Shown piece after piece: positions 24,710 to 34,335 of a DNA stretch of 38,587 bases. Both the position numbers and the translations under genes were made by a program. Location: assembly GCF_001468135.1 (NCBI RefSeq), contig NZ_LNYU01000072.1, forward strand, positions 1 through 38,587, written 5' to 3'. The notes beneath the pieces are model-generated. The model had not been told where the DNA came from. It did not search any database and saw nothing but the letters and a program-made list of their open reading frames with translations. The DNA comes from Legionella santicrucis (GTDB taxonomy: Bacteria > Pseudomonadota > Gammaproteobacteria > Legionellales > Legionellaceae). The first letter of the stretch is position 1; each line of letters begins with the position of its first letter.

Positions 24710-26344
24710 TCACTCCTGGCTCAAATGAGTTCTTCTCTCTTGCATGGTTTCTACGCTATTAATTACCGTTTGTCGACAAATCTCTTGCATCACCGGAATC
24801 TCTTTAAGCGGTACCCCCTCATGAATTGAATAAGCGATAAGAAAGCTATCTCGCCATATTTTTTCATTCCTTTTTTCTTTAGCCTTCATCCATAAAGCAA
24901 CCCATAAAAAGTGAAACTGCCATTTAACACGATGTAACTCCATCTCTTCACTAAATACCGCATCCATAGCTTCTTGCATACGACAAACTCTAATTCCATC
25001 AACAAAACTACTGTTGTGATTGACAATTTTATCAATTAGAGGATTTTCCAAATACCAAGATTCAGTAAATGATTTACTTTTTAGCCAAGATTTTGAACGC
25101 TGCAAAGACTTTTTGATTGTTTCTTGGGTAAAAGGAGTAATTTGAACTCCTAATTGGTCAAATAAGTGTTCTAAATCCAGTTCTTGCGGTCGCAAACGAA
25201 TTCCAAGTAACTCTTGAATTTCTAAAAAGTGAAGATTGGGTATTTCACCGTGTCCTACGGTTACTGTCAGAAAATGCTCTACAATCATGGTAAAATAAGA
25301 TAAATCAACTTCACGTAAGGTCACATTTTCATCAAAAGCTTGTTTGTAATAATCTTTCACATCTTTTGATGAAATTGCAGGCGTTATCCATGCATCTTTA
25401 AGACCTAATTCATATTTGAGCAATAGCCCACACAGTCTATTGTTTCTACTTTTACCTACATGAAGAAAAAGACCTTGAGAACCACTACCATCCACTTCCG
25501 TTGCTCTGATTATAGCATGAGCTATTTCAGGCTCAGGAGCGAATACAACTCCTTTTCTCCGTTGTATTTTTATCCAAGAATCAAAAAGAGAGTGGTAGTT
25601 TTCAGGATACCAATACTTAATGGTCTGTAATCGCGAAAGGGAAATAGAGGTTAAAGTGACTACATCCATAACTTGGCTCATGGTCGCAATAGCAATTTCA
25701 CGCACTTCTGCTTTTGGATGCAACAATATCAGTAAGGCAATATCGCCACCTTCTTCGATGTTATAGAGATCGACTATAAGATCAGCAAAAAAATCAGCAG
25801 GCATAGCATAGCTTTGAGCAAAGAAATTTTCAGCAATATCAAAAACAGAAAGATCAGACAACTCATGAATTAAATCACGAATTGCATCTAAATGAGATAA
25901 AGGTTCACCCTCATTAATTAATTCCTCTTCGTCACTAGCCAAATCATAATAAGCATTTTTTAAATCATCGGTGAGCTCAACATGAGACTCATAAAAAGAA
26001 TTTAATATAGGTAACCAAAAACTTAACGTATGTTTTTGAGAGTTTATTAGTTCTGCTAAATGAGTCATTAATTGTATTAATGTCTTAGCACTGATTTTAT
26101 TTGATTCGGCAGCACCTTGTAATTGAGCTACGCAAATATCCAAAGCAAAAACACAAGCAGAATAAACTGAAAGCTCTTCATCTAACTTTTCTTCTAAATT
26201 ATTAATGATATCGATGAGCTTAAAAGCAAGCTCTGGCTGCTGAAAAAATAAAATATACAATTGAGGATCAGGCTCAGAGTTTTGCTCAATCAAAGTTGCC
26301 ATTTCAGTTAATAAACGGTACAGCTCTGGAGAATTACTGGTCAT
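24710..26344 (-). CDS. Unrecognised 544-residue acidic, helix-rich protein
   Basis: No family is recognised. The protein is long, acidic in its N-terminal half (for example ASDEEELINEGEP near 140) and built mostly of helix-forming sequence. The stretch at about 195-235 (IALLILLHPKAEVREIAIAT) reads like a HEAT-type helical repeat. No signal peptide, membrane helix or catalytic signature is seen. The C-terminal part is rich in Trp and in basic residues. It overlaps yciA by four bases (ATGA) and its final codons contain the ribosome site of ribE, so it is locked into this operon. The fixed coupling suggests a conserved housekeeping or scaffolding role, but this is only inference. Confidence 0.7.
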   Translation of the reverse strand: MTSNSPELYRLLTEMATLIEQNSEPDPQLYILFFQQPELAFKLIDIINNLEEKLDEELSVYSACVFALDICVAQLQGAAESNKISAKTLIQLMTHLAELINSQKHTLSFWLPILNSFYESHVELTDDLKNAYYDLASDEEELINEGEPLSHLDAIRDLIHELSDLSVFDIAENFFAQSYAMPADFFADLIVDLYNIEEGGDIALLILLHPKAEVREIAIATMSQVMDVVTLTSISLSRLQTIKYWYPENYHSLFDSWIKIQRRKGVVFAPEPEIAHAIIRATEVDGSGSQGLFLHVGKSRNNRLCGLLLKYELGLKDAWITPAISSKDVKDYYKQAFDENVTLREVDLSYFTMIVEHFLTVTVGHGEIPNLHFLEIQELLGIRLRPQELDLEHLFDQLGVQITPFTQETIKKSLQRSKSWLKSKSFTESWYLENPLIDKIVNHNSSFVDGIRVCRMQEAMDAVFSEEMELHRVKWQFHFLWVALWMKAKEKRNEKIWRDSFLIAYSIHEGVPLKEIPVMQEICRQTVINSVETMQERRTHLSQE

Positions 26345-26724
26345 GTTTGTTTAGGCACCTGTCTTGCTCTACCCTCTTCGTCTAAAGCCACAAAAACAAA
26401 AACGCCTTCAGTAACTTGATAGGCTTCTCTTTGAGTCGCAGGATGAGCCCATACTTCAACGCAAATCGTCATGGAAGTATTACCTTGTTTTACCAAATTC
26501 ACATAACAACTCACAAGATCACCAACATGGACTGGTTTTAAAAAACTCATGGAATGGATAGCAACTGTTGCCACGCGCCCTAAGGCTAATCTTTTTGCTA
26601 AAATTCCAGCCGCTAAATCCATTTGCGAGACTATCCATCCGCCAAATATATCACCATTAGCATTAGTACTTGCTGGCATTGCCAAAGTTTGGATAGCAAG
26701 GTCTCCCTTTGGAGTATTGGTCAT
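26341..26724 (-). CDS. yciA: Acyl-CoA thioesterase, YciA type (hotdog fold)
   Basis: The 127-residue protein hydrolyses acyl-CoA to free acid and CoA. It has the family motif NANGDIFGGWIVSQMD at residues 21-36, with the catalytic Asp25, and the ATVAIHSMSFLKPVHVGD stretch near 52-69 typical of YciA hotdog proteins. Length matches single-domain YciA. The ATG has GGTGG six bases upstream. It is the first gene of the operon that continues with the 544-residue protein, ribE and clc; tex lies upstream beyond a 156-base gap with a strong hairpin. Confidence 0.93.
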   Translation of the reverse strand: MTNTPKGDLAIQTLAMPASTNANGDIFGGWIVSQMDLAAGILAKRLALGRVATVAIHSMSFLKPVHVGDLVSCYVNLVKQGNTSMTICVEVWAHPATQREAYQVTEGVFVFVALDEEGRARQVPKQT

Positions 26725-26801
26725 TATTTTCCACCGTATTATGTATCGATTAAATCAACATTAATCTGCTTGCCATTCAATTCATCTTTATTTCTAGTTC
26801 T

Positions 26802-26841
26802 CACGACTTGTTCGCGAGATCCTAATCGCGAACAAGTCGTG
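26802..26841. terminator. Perfect 16-bp hairpin between tex and yciA
   Basis: CACGACTTGTTCGCGA (26802-26817) is repeated exactly in reverse complement at 26826-26841, with an 8-base loop (GATCCTAA). It lies 40 bases beyond the tex stop codon in the direction of tex transcription, where a terminator would be expected. There is no run of T after the stem on either strand, so it may instead be a repetitive palindrome or a protein-binding site. Confidence 0.5.
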
Positions 26842-26880
26842 GACTTATCCCGTAACTTTTGGCTATAGCTGCATGATTAT

Positions 26881-29229
26881 TTATTGATTTCGTTTTAATT
26901 TAGCTAATGCATCTGCCATTGCTGTATTGAATACAGTTTTTTTAACGGGTTCAACTTTCTTACTCATTTCCGTTTTTTTCTTATGCTCTGATTTTTTAGC
27001 CTGAGGCGCTTTTTTTGTTTCAGAAGCTTTAACTGTTTTTCTCACTGGCGTGCTTAAAGGTTCATCGTCTAATTTCATACTCAAGCCAATACGCTTTCTT
27101 TCTTTATCTATTTCGATGACCTTAACTGTTACAATATCGCCAGCCTTCACTACAGTACGTGGGTCTGAAATAAATTTATGCGTCATTGCCGAAATATGAA
27201 CTAAGCCATCCTGATGCACACCAATATCAATAAAAGCACCAAAATTAGTCACATTGCTGACCACACCTTCAAGAATCATGCCTGCTTGTAAATGCTCAAT
27301 GTCTTCAATACCTTCTTTAAATTGTGCCGTCTTAAATTCAGGTCTAGGATCACGGCCTGGCTTTTCCAACTCACTCAATACATCTTTAATGGTTGGTAAA
27401 CCAAATTGCTCATCAACAAATTGCGCCGCATTCACACTACGTAATTCTTCTTTATTACCAATCAAATTTTTTATATCTACTTTTTTATTAGCAATAATTT
27501 TTTCAACCAATGGATAAGCTTCTGGGTGAACACAAGATGCATCCAAAGGATTATCACCATTCATAATGCGTAAAAATCCCGCTGCTTGTTGGAAAGCCTT
27601 ATCGCCCATACGACCAACATTTTTCAATTCCACTCTATTTTTGAAAGCCCCATGTTCATCACGGTAAAGCACTATATTTTTAGCTAAAGTTTCATTAAGA
27701 CCAGAAATATGGGATAACAAAGCTGCTGAAGCCGTATTTACATCCACTCCTACCGCATTAACACAATCTTCCACAACACCATCAAGACTTCGAGCCAAGC
27801 GAGTTTGATTCACATCATGCTGATATTGGCCAACACCAATTGATTTGGCCTCGATTTTTACCAGTTCTGCAAGTGGGTCCTGTAAACGTCTCGCAATAGA
27901 AACTGCCCCTCTTAGTGTTACATCCAAATCAGGAAACTCTTGCGAGGCAATTTCTGAAGCAGAGTATACAGATGCCCCTGCCTCACTTACGATCACTTTA
28001 TTGAGCTTCAAATCGGGATACATTTTGATGAGTTCAGAGACTAATCGTTCTGTTTCGCGGGAACCTGTTCCATTACCAATGCTAATGAGATTAACATGAT
28101 ACTTTGCAGCGAGTTTAGCTAAATCCGTAATCGCTGAATGCCATTCGTGTTGTGGTGCAAATGGAAAAACAACAGTGTAATCCAGTAACTTACCTGTTTC
28201 ATCAACGACAACCACTTTAACTCCCGTTCTAATTCCAGGATCCAGTCCAATAGTAATTTTAGGACCCGCTGGGGCTGCAAGTAATAAGTCACGCAGATTT
28301 CTGGAAAAAACTTTAATTGCTTCTTCATCCGCAATTTCACGTAAACGAGTAAGTAATTCGAGCTCAAGCTTAGTAAATAATTTGATCTTCCATGTAAGAC
28401 GTACGGTTTCTAACAACCAGTCGTCTGCTTTTCTTTGGCAATCAGCGATATGGAAATGAGCTGCAACTTTATGTTCGCCATAAGAAAGATCATGCTCAGG
28501 CAACACCAAACTCACTTGTAAGACACTTTCGCGGCGTCCGCGAAATAATGCTAGAGCACGGTGTGATGGGATTTTTTTAATTGGCTCAGCATAATCAAAA
28601 TAATCTGAAAATTTGTTTATTGTTTCTTTTTTCTTAGCGCTGCCTACTGATTTAACAATACCGTGTTGCCATAAATATTCACGTAATTCATTAATCAAAT
28701 CTGCATCTTCAGCAAAATGTTCCATTAATATATGGCGCGCCCCTTCTAACGCTGCCTTGGCATCCTCAACCCCAGCATCAGGATTCACAAAATGAGCGGC
28801 TTGCTCTTCTGGATCTAGATCTGGATTTTTCCAAAGCTTTTGAGCCAATGGATCTAGCCCCGCCTCTACAGCAATCTGTGCTTTGGTGCGACGTTTAGGC
28901 CTGAACGGTAAATATAAATCTTCAAGTCGCGTTTTAGTATCTGCGGCTAAAATGCTCTTTTCAAGTTCAGGAGTTAATTTTTCTTGTTCGCGGATTGACT
29001 GTAAAACCACAGCGCGACGCTCATCTAATTCACGCAAATAAAGCACGCGCTCATCAATAAAACGTAATTGTATATCATCAAGTCCTTCAGTAGCTTCCTT
29101 GCGATAACGAGCAATAAAAGGAATTGTTGCTCCCTCGTTCAGCAGACGAATGGCTGCCTCTACCTGCGCTGGCTTAACTTTAATTTCTTGCGCAATAATT
29201 GCAGCTAATCCCGACATCTCTTGAGTCAT
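26881..29229 (-). CDS. tex: Tex-family S1 RNA-binding transcription accessory protein
   Basis: The 782-residue cytoplasmic protein has the complete Tex layout. It has a helical N-terminal part with [20 protein letters not shown] near 35-54, a YqgF/RNase H-like domain with [14 protein letters not shown] near 325, helix-hairpin-helix repeats with [19 protein letters not shown] near 540, and an S1 domain at about 645-720 ([20 protein letters not shown]). A lysine-rich tail of about 60 residues follows and ends ALAKLKRNQ. Tex binds nucleic acid and influences transcription and stress or virulence traits in several bacteria. The gene appears monocistronic: a 147-base gap precedes it and a hairpin follows. 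Confidence 0.95.
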   Translation of the reverse strand: MTQEMSGLAAIIAQEIKVKPAQVEAAIRLLNEGATIPFIARYRKEATEGLDDIQLRFIDERVLYLRELDERRAVVLQSIREQEKLTPELEKSILAADTKTRLEDLYLPFRPKRRTKAQIAVEAGLDPLAQKLWKNPDLDPEEQAAHFVNPDAGVEDAKAALEGARHILMEHFAEDADLINELREYLWQHGIVKSVGSAKKKETINKFSDYFDYAEPIKKIPSHRALALFRGRRESVLQVSLVLPEHDLSYGEHKVAAHFHIADCQRKADDWLLETVRLTWKIKLFTKLELELLTRLREIADEEAIKVFSRNLRDLLLAAPAGPKITIGLDPGIRTGVKVVVVDETGKLLDYTVVFPFAPQHEWHSAITDLAKLAAKYHVNLISIGNGTGSRETERLVSELIKMYPDLKLNKVIVSEAGASVYSASEIASQEFPDLDVTLRGAVSIARRLQDPLAELVKIEAKSIGVGQYQHDVNQTRLARSLDGVVEDCVNAVGVDVNTASAALLSHISGLNETLAKNIVLYRDEHGAFKNRVELKNVGRMGDKAFQQAAGFLRIMNGDNPLDASCVHPEAYPLVEKIIANKKVDIKNLIGNKEELRSVNAAQFVDEQFGLPTIKDVLSELEKPGRDPRPEFKTAQFKEGIEDIEHLQAGMILEGVVSNVTNFGAFIDIGVHQDGLVHISAMTHKFISDPRTVVKAGDIVTVKVIEIDKERKRIGLSMKLDDEPLSTPVRKTVKASETKKAPQAKKSEHKKKTEMSKKVEPVKKTVFNTAMADALAKLKRNQ

Positions 29230-29376
29230 TTACATCCCCGTAACACATAAATAGATAACAATTTAATTATCCCATCCCTAAATCTTAATATCATGTAACT
29301 TTGAAGATGCGTCATAATCCGCTTCATCTACGCTACATAATTACTTTAAGGATGACTTATAAAAAACGCCACATTA

Positions 29377-31191
29377 TCACTCAACAGTTACTGATTTGGC
29401 AAGATTACGTGGTTGATCCACATCTGTACCTTTAACAACAGCAACATGATAAGCCAATAACTGTAAAGGAATCGTGTAAATTATAGGAGCAACCCATGTA
29501 CCACAAGAGGGAACTTTAATTAAGTGTGCTCCATTTGTCCGCCAGTTTTGGCTGTCATCCACAAAAACAAATAATTGGCCCCCTCGCGCACTTACTTCAT
29601 GTAAGTTAGATTTTAATTTATCGAGCAGTTCATCATTAGGAGCAACAGCTACAACTGGCATGTTCTCATCAACTAAAGCGAGTGGCCCATGTTTTAACTC
29701 ACCCGAAGGATAAGCCTCAGCGTGAATATAAGAAATTTCTTTAAGCTTTAATGCACCTTCTAAAGCAACTGGATATTCAACGCCACGTCCTAAAAATAAG
29801 GCGTGTGCTTTATTCACAAATAGAGAGGCTAAGCCTTCAATTTCTGTATTCATCTTTAGTACCCGCTCACAACATGCAGGTAACTCTTGTAATTGATTGA
29901 GAACCTCGTTAGCGCGACTATCATGGCAAAGAACCGTAGCTAACATCAAAAATGCAGCTAATTGAGTAGTAAAGGCCTTGGTAGACGCTACACCAATCTC
30001 GACACCGGCTCTTGTTAGAAAGACACAATCAGCCTCTCTTACTAAAGTGCTTGTTGCTACATTACAAATAGCCAAACTGGCTAAATATGGCATACCCTTT
30101 GCTTTCTGTAAGGCAGCAAGAGTATCCGCTGTTTCACCTGATTGGGAAATAGTGATAAACAATGAATCTTTGGGAACTACCACATCGCGATAACGATATT
30201 CACTAGCAATTTCAACTTGTGTTGGCAACCCGGCTAAAGACTCTAACCAATATTTTGCAACCATTCCCGCATGATAACTAGTACCGCAAGCAACAATGTG
30301 GATTTGTTTGACTAACGGAAATACATGAGAAGCCCGTTCGCCAAAACTAGCTCTAAGCACTTCAATAGAACTCACTCGACCCTCTATAGTATCAGCCAGG
30401 ACTTTAGATTGTTCAAAAATTTCTTTGAGCATAAAATGTCGATAAGGACCTTTAGTTACAATTTCGGCATTGCTCGTTAAAAGATGGGAGGGACGCTCAA
30501 CAATTGCATTTGATGAATTATAAATGACAACGCTTTTAGGAGTAATAAATGCACTATCACCTTCCTCTAAATAAAGGACTGATTGGGCAAAAGCTTTTAA
30601 TGCTAGGCTATCCGAAGCAACGAAATTTTCACCAATACCCATGCCAACAACCAATGGACTTCCTTTACGGACCGCAACTAACTCCATAGGTTTTTGTTGA
30701 TGGATAACCCCTAAAGCAAAAGCACCATGCATTTCTGCTGCAGCAGCCTGTACAGCAGTAAGTAAATTTTCACTTTGAAGATAGTGATAATGAATCAAAT
30801 GAGCAGCAACTTCTGTATCTGTTTCAGAAGTAAACAGATACCCTCTAGTGGTTAATTCATGGCGCAGCTTTTCATGATTTTCAATAATCCCATTATGCAC
30901 CAAGGCAATTTGCTCATGAGATAAATGAGGATGCGCATTTTGTTCTGAAGGCTTACCGTGTGTGGCCCATCGAGTATGAGCAATTCCGGTATTTCCCATA
31001 ACTGCAGTTTCTTGCATGGCATCGGCTAAGTTTTGTACTTTACCCTGAATTCGTATGCGCTTTAAATGTCCATGATTATCAATTACTGCGATACCGGCAG
31101 AATCATAACCTCTATATTCTAAACGTCGCAATCCTTCGAGTAAAATTTTACTAATATCCCTTTCAGATACAGCGCCGATTATTCCACACAT
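29377..31191 (-). CDS. glmS: Glutamine--fructose-6-phosphate aminotransferase (isomerising)
   Basis: The enzyme makes glucosamine-6-phosphate from fructose-6-phosphate and glutamine, the first step to UDP-GlcNAc for peptidoglycan and LPS. The 604-residue protein has the N-terminal glutaminase domain with nucleophile Cys2 (MCGIIGAV) and the RWATHGKP and NAHPH motifs. Two SIS sugar-isomerase domains follow, at about 285-425 and 455-590 (ACGTSYHAG, SQSGETADT, YPSGELKHGP), and the conserved tail PRNLAKSVTVE. Length is normal. A strong AGGAG ribosome site precedes the ATG. No glmS ribozyme or small-RNA-like leader is evident in the upstream gap. Confidence 0.97.
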   Translation of the reverse strand: MCGIIGAVSERDISKILLEGLRRLEYRGYDSAGIAVIDNHGHLKRIRIQGKVQNLADAMQETAVMGNTGIAHTRWATHGKPSEQNAHPHLSHEQIALVHNGIIENHEKLRHELTTRGYLFTSETDTEVAAHLIHYHYLQSENLLTAVQAAAAEMHGAFALGVIHQQKPMELVAVRKGSPLVVGMGIGENFVASDSLALKAFAQSVLYLEEGDSAFITPKSVVIYNSSNAIVERPSHLLTSNAEIVTKGPYRHFMLKEIFEQSKVLADTIEGRVSSIEVLRASFGERASHVFPLVKQIHIVACGTSYHAGMVAKYWLESLAGLPTQVEIASEYRYRDVVVPKDSLFITISQSGETADTLAALQKAKGMPYLASLAICNVATSTLVREADCVFLTRAGVEIGVASTKAFTTQLAAFLMLATVLCHDSRANEVLNQLQELPACCERVLKMNTEIEGLASLFVNKAHALFLGRGVEYPVALEGALKLKEISYIHAEAYPSGELKHGPLALVDENMPVVAVAPNDELLDKLKSNLHEVSARGGQLFVFVDDSQNWRTNGAHLIKVPSCGTWVAPIIYTIPLQLLAYHVAVVKGTDVDQPRNLAKSVTVE

Positions 31192-31357
31192 AACCTACTC
31201 CTCGTTTCACTAAACCGTAGTTGAACGATACATGAATCAATAAAAACAGGAATTATGCCATAAACATGAATAAATCACTAACACGCATGCTCAACGAATC
31301 AGAAAGGATATAAATCATTTTTATCCTTTAAGAATAGCCTAAACATTCCAACATATC

Positions 31358-31419
31358 GCGGCTTGCCCGCGGAATTCAGGGGTACTGCGCTAAAATACTG
31401 AACCCCGAGGACAAGCCGC
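31358..31419. repeat. Imperfect 22-bp inverted repeat with 18-base loop
   Basis: The arms are 31358-31379 (starting GCGGCTTGCCCGCGG) and 31398-31419 (ending ACAAGCCGC); 18 of 22 positions pair. The element is clearly more GC-rich than its surroundings. Sequences with CGCGGACAAGCCGC-like cores recur in Legionella genomes to my knowledge, so this may be a REP-like unit. It lies in the 375-base gap between glmS and the lipase gene, where nothing else but the next repeat is seen. Confidence 0.55.
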
Positions 31420-31479
31420 AGGGCATAGTTCGAGATGTGATCAAGAGGTAGCAAATAACCTATAAGTTCCTGCTATCCT

Positions 31480-31526
31480 CCCCCCAGGCACGGCCATTAA
31501 GTTAAATGACTGTTGCCATCAGGGGG
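31480..31526. repeat. Quasi-palindrome bounded by C-run and G-run
   Basis: CCCCC at 31481-31485 pairs with GGGGG at 31522-31526. Inside, GGCA/TTGCC and CATT/AATG steps can also pair with small bulges around CATTAAGTTAAATG. It lies about 40 bases beyond the lipase stop and could end transcription of that gene. The core CCATTAAGTTA is shared with the repeat near 34863. Confidence 0.4.
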
Positions 31527-31566
31527 CTACACGACTAATAAATCACAAGAATACAGATCCCTTTAA

Positions 31567-32865
31567 TTACTCAATAGGATTTTTACAGGTCACTGAATAT
31601 CCATGATCTTTCATTGCAGTACATACTTCAAAAGCCATTAATCCATGAGCTCGAGTACTTGGGTGAATCTCATCCCAGAATAAATAACTCTCTGGAGTAT
31701 CACAAACGTGATAGTTTTTATCTCCAGCAGCGAAGCTTTCATCTCTATATTGGAGCACTTGCGCATAACGTAATACATAGTTATGAGCAAATGGCGAGGT
31801 ACGAAATGCATCATACATGGGTAGCTTCACATCAATACATGCATCCTTAGTATTAGTAAAACCATAGTTTTCTGGATTTTCTAAAGCCCTTTGCATGTAC
31901 TCTTGCATATCAATGTAGAGGAAATCTGCATTAGGATAGATTTTCGCCCACTCTTGCATGCGATTTTGAAGACGTTCGTTGTGCATATCGATTGCATTAT
32001 TCAAAACTTCTCTATCCGTGGTTTGTACTACGCGTGGCGTATCACCCAAATGAGGTAACCCCATAATAACAAAACGACGCGCTCCGGATTTCATTAATTT
32101 CATTACCGCAGAACCAGTGCTTGAGAGAACATTATCAACATAAGTACTCATAATTTCAGTATTATAATTATCTTCAAAAAACAAAACATTGATATAATCA
32201 TTGCTGCCTGAGAAGACAAAAAATACTGTTTCATCACTTAGAGAAGGATGTTCTAATAAGTAGGCTTGGACAGTTAAACCAAGACTTGGAGGAACGAGCT
32301 TACCCACAATGAGATTTTTGATCGTTCCTAGTGGATGGCGAATTAAGTTCCATACCGTTAATTGATAGTCATAAGTAGCAGACCAACTTCCGCCAAACGC
32401 ACGGTTCAAATAAACCTCTTCATCATCTGAAGCAATAGAAATCATTTTCGCTAAATATTCATTCCATACTTGCCCATTAGAGAATCTTGAATTCCAATAA
32501 GGTTTTCCTGGCAATACTGGAACCATCTTGACTTTACTGACTAAATTCGCAATATAGGGTGCCAGCTGATTATCAAAAAATTCAGTAACAATGGCGATAC
32601 CTGAATCTAATACCATTTGAGGAACATAATATTCTTCAGCAAATTCAACCATTTTGTTCAATACAAATATTTTAAATGGTGCCACTAAAAATGCGGGGTC
32701 TTCTTCTTGGCGTAAACTTTTAAGCAAATGTGTGGTGTTGCCTGTGTCAGACAAACTATCGCCAAAAACAACCATAGATTTTACAGGGGTAGCGGCAAAA
32801 CTGATTAATGGGATAAAAATACAAAGGGCTAAAAACCAACGTAACTTCCTAATGTAATGTGCCAT
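31567..32865 (-). CDS. plaC: Secreted GDSL lipase/acyltransferase (PlaA/PlaC/PlaD family)
   Basis: The 432-residue protein begins with a signal peptide of about 24 residues (basic start, hydrophobic core, cut near SFA-ATPVKS). The mature part has the GDSL block FGDSLSDTGN with nucleophile Ser37, SGSNDY near 220, and the catalytic pair Asp398 and His401 in WDEIHPS. This is the SGNH build of the Legionella lysophospholipase A/glycerophospholipid:cholesterol acyltransferase family. Its length fits PlaC (about 430 residues) better than the shorter PlaA. Four cysteines in the C-terminal 90 residues could form disulphides. A strong AGGAG precedes the ATG. Exact assignment to PlaC rather than PlaD needs alignment. 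Confidence 0.8.
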   Translation of the reverse strand: MAHYIRKLRWFLALCIFIPLISFAATPVKSMVVFGDSLSDTGNTTHLLKSLRQEEDPAFLVAPFKIFVLNKMVEFAEEYYVPQMVLDSGIAIVTEFFDNQLAPYIANLVSKVKMVPVLPGKPYWNSRFSNGQVWNEYLAKMISIASDDEEVYLNRAFGGSWSATYDYQLTVWNLIRHPLGTIKNLIVGKLVPPSLGLTVQAYLLEHPSLSDETVFFVFSGSNDYINVLFFEDNYNTEIMSTYVDNVLSSTGSAVMKLMKSGARRFVIMGLPHLGDTPRVVQTTDREVLNNAIDMHNERLQNRMQEWAKIYPNADFLYIDMQEYMQRALENPENYGFTNTKDACIDVKLPMYDAFRTSPFAHNYVLRYAQVLQYRDESFAAGDKNYHVCDTPESYLFWDEIHPSTRAHGLMAFEVCTAMKDHGYSVTCKNPIE

Positions 32866-32924
32866 ATTATCTCCTTATAAGCCCGGCGGGGTATGAAAAA
32901 CACGAATACCTGTGTTGGTATATA

Positions 32925-32954
32925 ACAGTATGATCGCTGATTGGCTTTTGTCAA
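32925..32954 (-). promoter_or_regulatory. Candidate sigma-70 promoter for the GDSL lipase gene
   Basis: On the minus strand a perfect -35 box TTGACA (32954-32949) is followed after 18 bases by TACTGT (32930-32925), a weak -10 match. The start of transcription would be about 50 bases before the ATG. The 217-base gap is shared with the divergent trhO gene. Confidence 0.45.
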
Positions 32955-33082
32955 CGCATTTAATTAATTTTTGCTTAATATTTAAACCCAATTTGAGTGC
33001 ATTTAAATCATGCCTATTGATTAAATTCTGTGTAAATGGTAATTTTTGCTGAATATTTTTGTTTCTATTGTCAGGTAGTACA

Positions 33083-33853
33083 ATGAAAGAAATAGTCATT
33101 GCAGCATTTTATAAATTTGTTTCCTTAGAAAATTATGAAACTTTGCGCCAACCTTTATTGACCCAAATGCAAGAAATCGGTATCAAAGGTACAATTATAT
33201 TAGCATCTGAGGGAATTAATGGTAGTTTTGCAGGCACACGCGCGCAAATGGATCTTTTTTACCAATTCATCCATAAGGATGAACGCCTAGCCGATTTAAA
33301 ATTCAAAGAAACGTTTGATAATGAAAATCCTTTTGAGAAATCCAAAGTCAAACTTCGCAAAGAAATTGTGACTATGGGTATCAAAAATGTGGATCCATTG
33401 AAGGCTGTAGGGACTTATTTGACTCCTCAGGAATGGAATGAACTCATTTCGGACCCTGATGTTGTCCTAATCGATACTCGTAATGATTATGAATTTGAAT
33501 TAGGTACATTCCAAAACGCAATTAATCCTAATACAGAAAATTTTCGCGATTTTCCGGAATATGTACAACACTGTTTGCTTGACAAAAAAGATAAAAAGAT
33601 AGCCATGTTTTGTACTGGCGGCATACGTTGTGAAAAATCAACTGCTTATTTAAAAGAACTTGGTTTTGAGAATGTTTTTCATTTACATGATGGTATTCTT
33701 AATTATATGGAACAAATGCCCCAAGAAGAATCGCTCTGGCAAGGTCAATGCTTTGTTTTTGATAACCGAGTGGCAGTTGATCAAGATTTAAATAGAGTCT
33801 ATCCTCAATTACCACTAGATTACAAGCATGATCGAGAGCGTGCTAAAGAATAA
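33083..33853 (+). CDS. trhO: tRNA uridine-34 hydroxylase (rhodanese-like)
   Basis: The 256-residue protein (formerly YceA) takes part in forming 5-hydroxyuridine at the wobble base of some tRNAs. It has an N-terminal acylphosphatase-like domain with [17 protein letters not shown] near 34-50. A rhodanese domain follows ([17 protein letters not shown] near 127) with the active-site loop [11 protein letters not shown], Cys177 being the key cysteine. The frame extends upstream to a TTG at 33059, but the ATG at 33083 has AGGT eight bases before it and gives the usual start [12 protein letters not shown]. It leads an operon with smpB and bcp, 5 bases before smpB. Confidence 0.93.
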   Translation: MKEIVIAAFYKFVSLENYETLRQPLLTQMQEIGIKGTIILASEGINGSFAGTRAQMDLFYQFIHKDERLADLKFKETFDNENPFEKSKVKLRKEIVTMGIKNVDPLKAVGTYLTPQEWNELISDPDVVLIDTRNDYEFELGTFQNAINPNTENFRDFPEYVQHCLLDKKDKKIAMFCTGGIRCEKSTAYLKELGFENVFHLHDGILNYMEQMPQEESLWQGQCFVFDNRVAVDQDLNRVYPQLPLDYKHDRERAKE

Positions 33854-33858
33854 ATTTT

Positions 33859-34335
33859 ATGACCAACAAAAAACAATCCGATTCCACTATTGTCTTCAAT
33901 CGAAAAGCAAGTTTTGATTATTTTATTGAAGAGCAATACGAGGCTGGTCTTGTACTTGAAGGCTGGGAAGTGAAAAGCTTACGTGCTGGAAAAATTAATT
34001 TATCCGATTCACATGTTATTCTGAAAAATAGTGAAGCTTTTTTATTAGGGGCACAAATTCAACCACTAATTACAGCGTCTACACATACCATTCCAGATCC
34101 AATCCGTACTCGAAAACTTTTATTAAATAAAAAAGAATTGAATCAACTTATCGGAAGTGTCGAGCGCCAAGGCTATACCATAATACCACTTTCCTTATAT
34201 TGGAAAAAAAATAAAATAAAAATCAAAATTGCTCTGGCCAAAGGTAAAAAGGAACATGACAAACGAGATACAATTAAAGATCGTGAATGGCAAAGAGATC
34301 GTTCACGCATCATGAAAAAAATAGGGAGAGACTGA
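33859..34335 (+). CDS. smpB: SsrA-binding protein (trans-translation)
   Basis: SmpB binds tmRNA and delivers it to stalled ribosomes, tagging the unfinished protein for breakdown. The 158-residue protein has the conserved beta-barrel stretches [39 protein letters not shown] and [20 protein letters not shown]. The basic C-terminal tail [20 protein letters not shown] inserts into the mRNA channel. Length is normal. It starts 5 bases after trhO, and its TGA stop shares one base with the ATG of bcp. The tmRNA gene itself is not in this window. Confidence 0.96.
   Translation: MTNKKQSDSTIVFNRKASFDYFIEEQYEAGLVLEGWEVKSLRAGKINLSDSHVILKNSEAFLLGAQIQPLITASTHTIPDPIRTRKLLLNKKELNQLIGSVERQGYTIIPLSLYWKKNKIKIKIALAKGKKEHDKRDTIKDREWQRDRSRIMKKIGRD

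Noticed and set aside
31192..31357. Possible glmS ribozyme or riboswitch ahead of glmS
   Set aside because: No ribozyme core or GlmY/GlmZ-like pairing region could be seen, and glmS ribozymes are typical of Firmicutes.
32875..33099. 74-codon minus-strand frame between the lipase and trhO genes
   Set aside because: It covers the lipase promoter and the trhO start, and has no ribosome site or motif.
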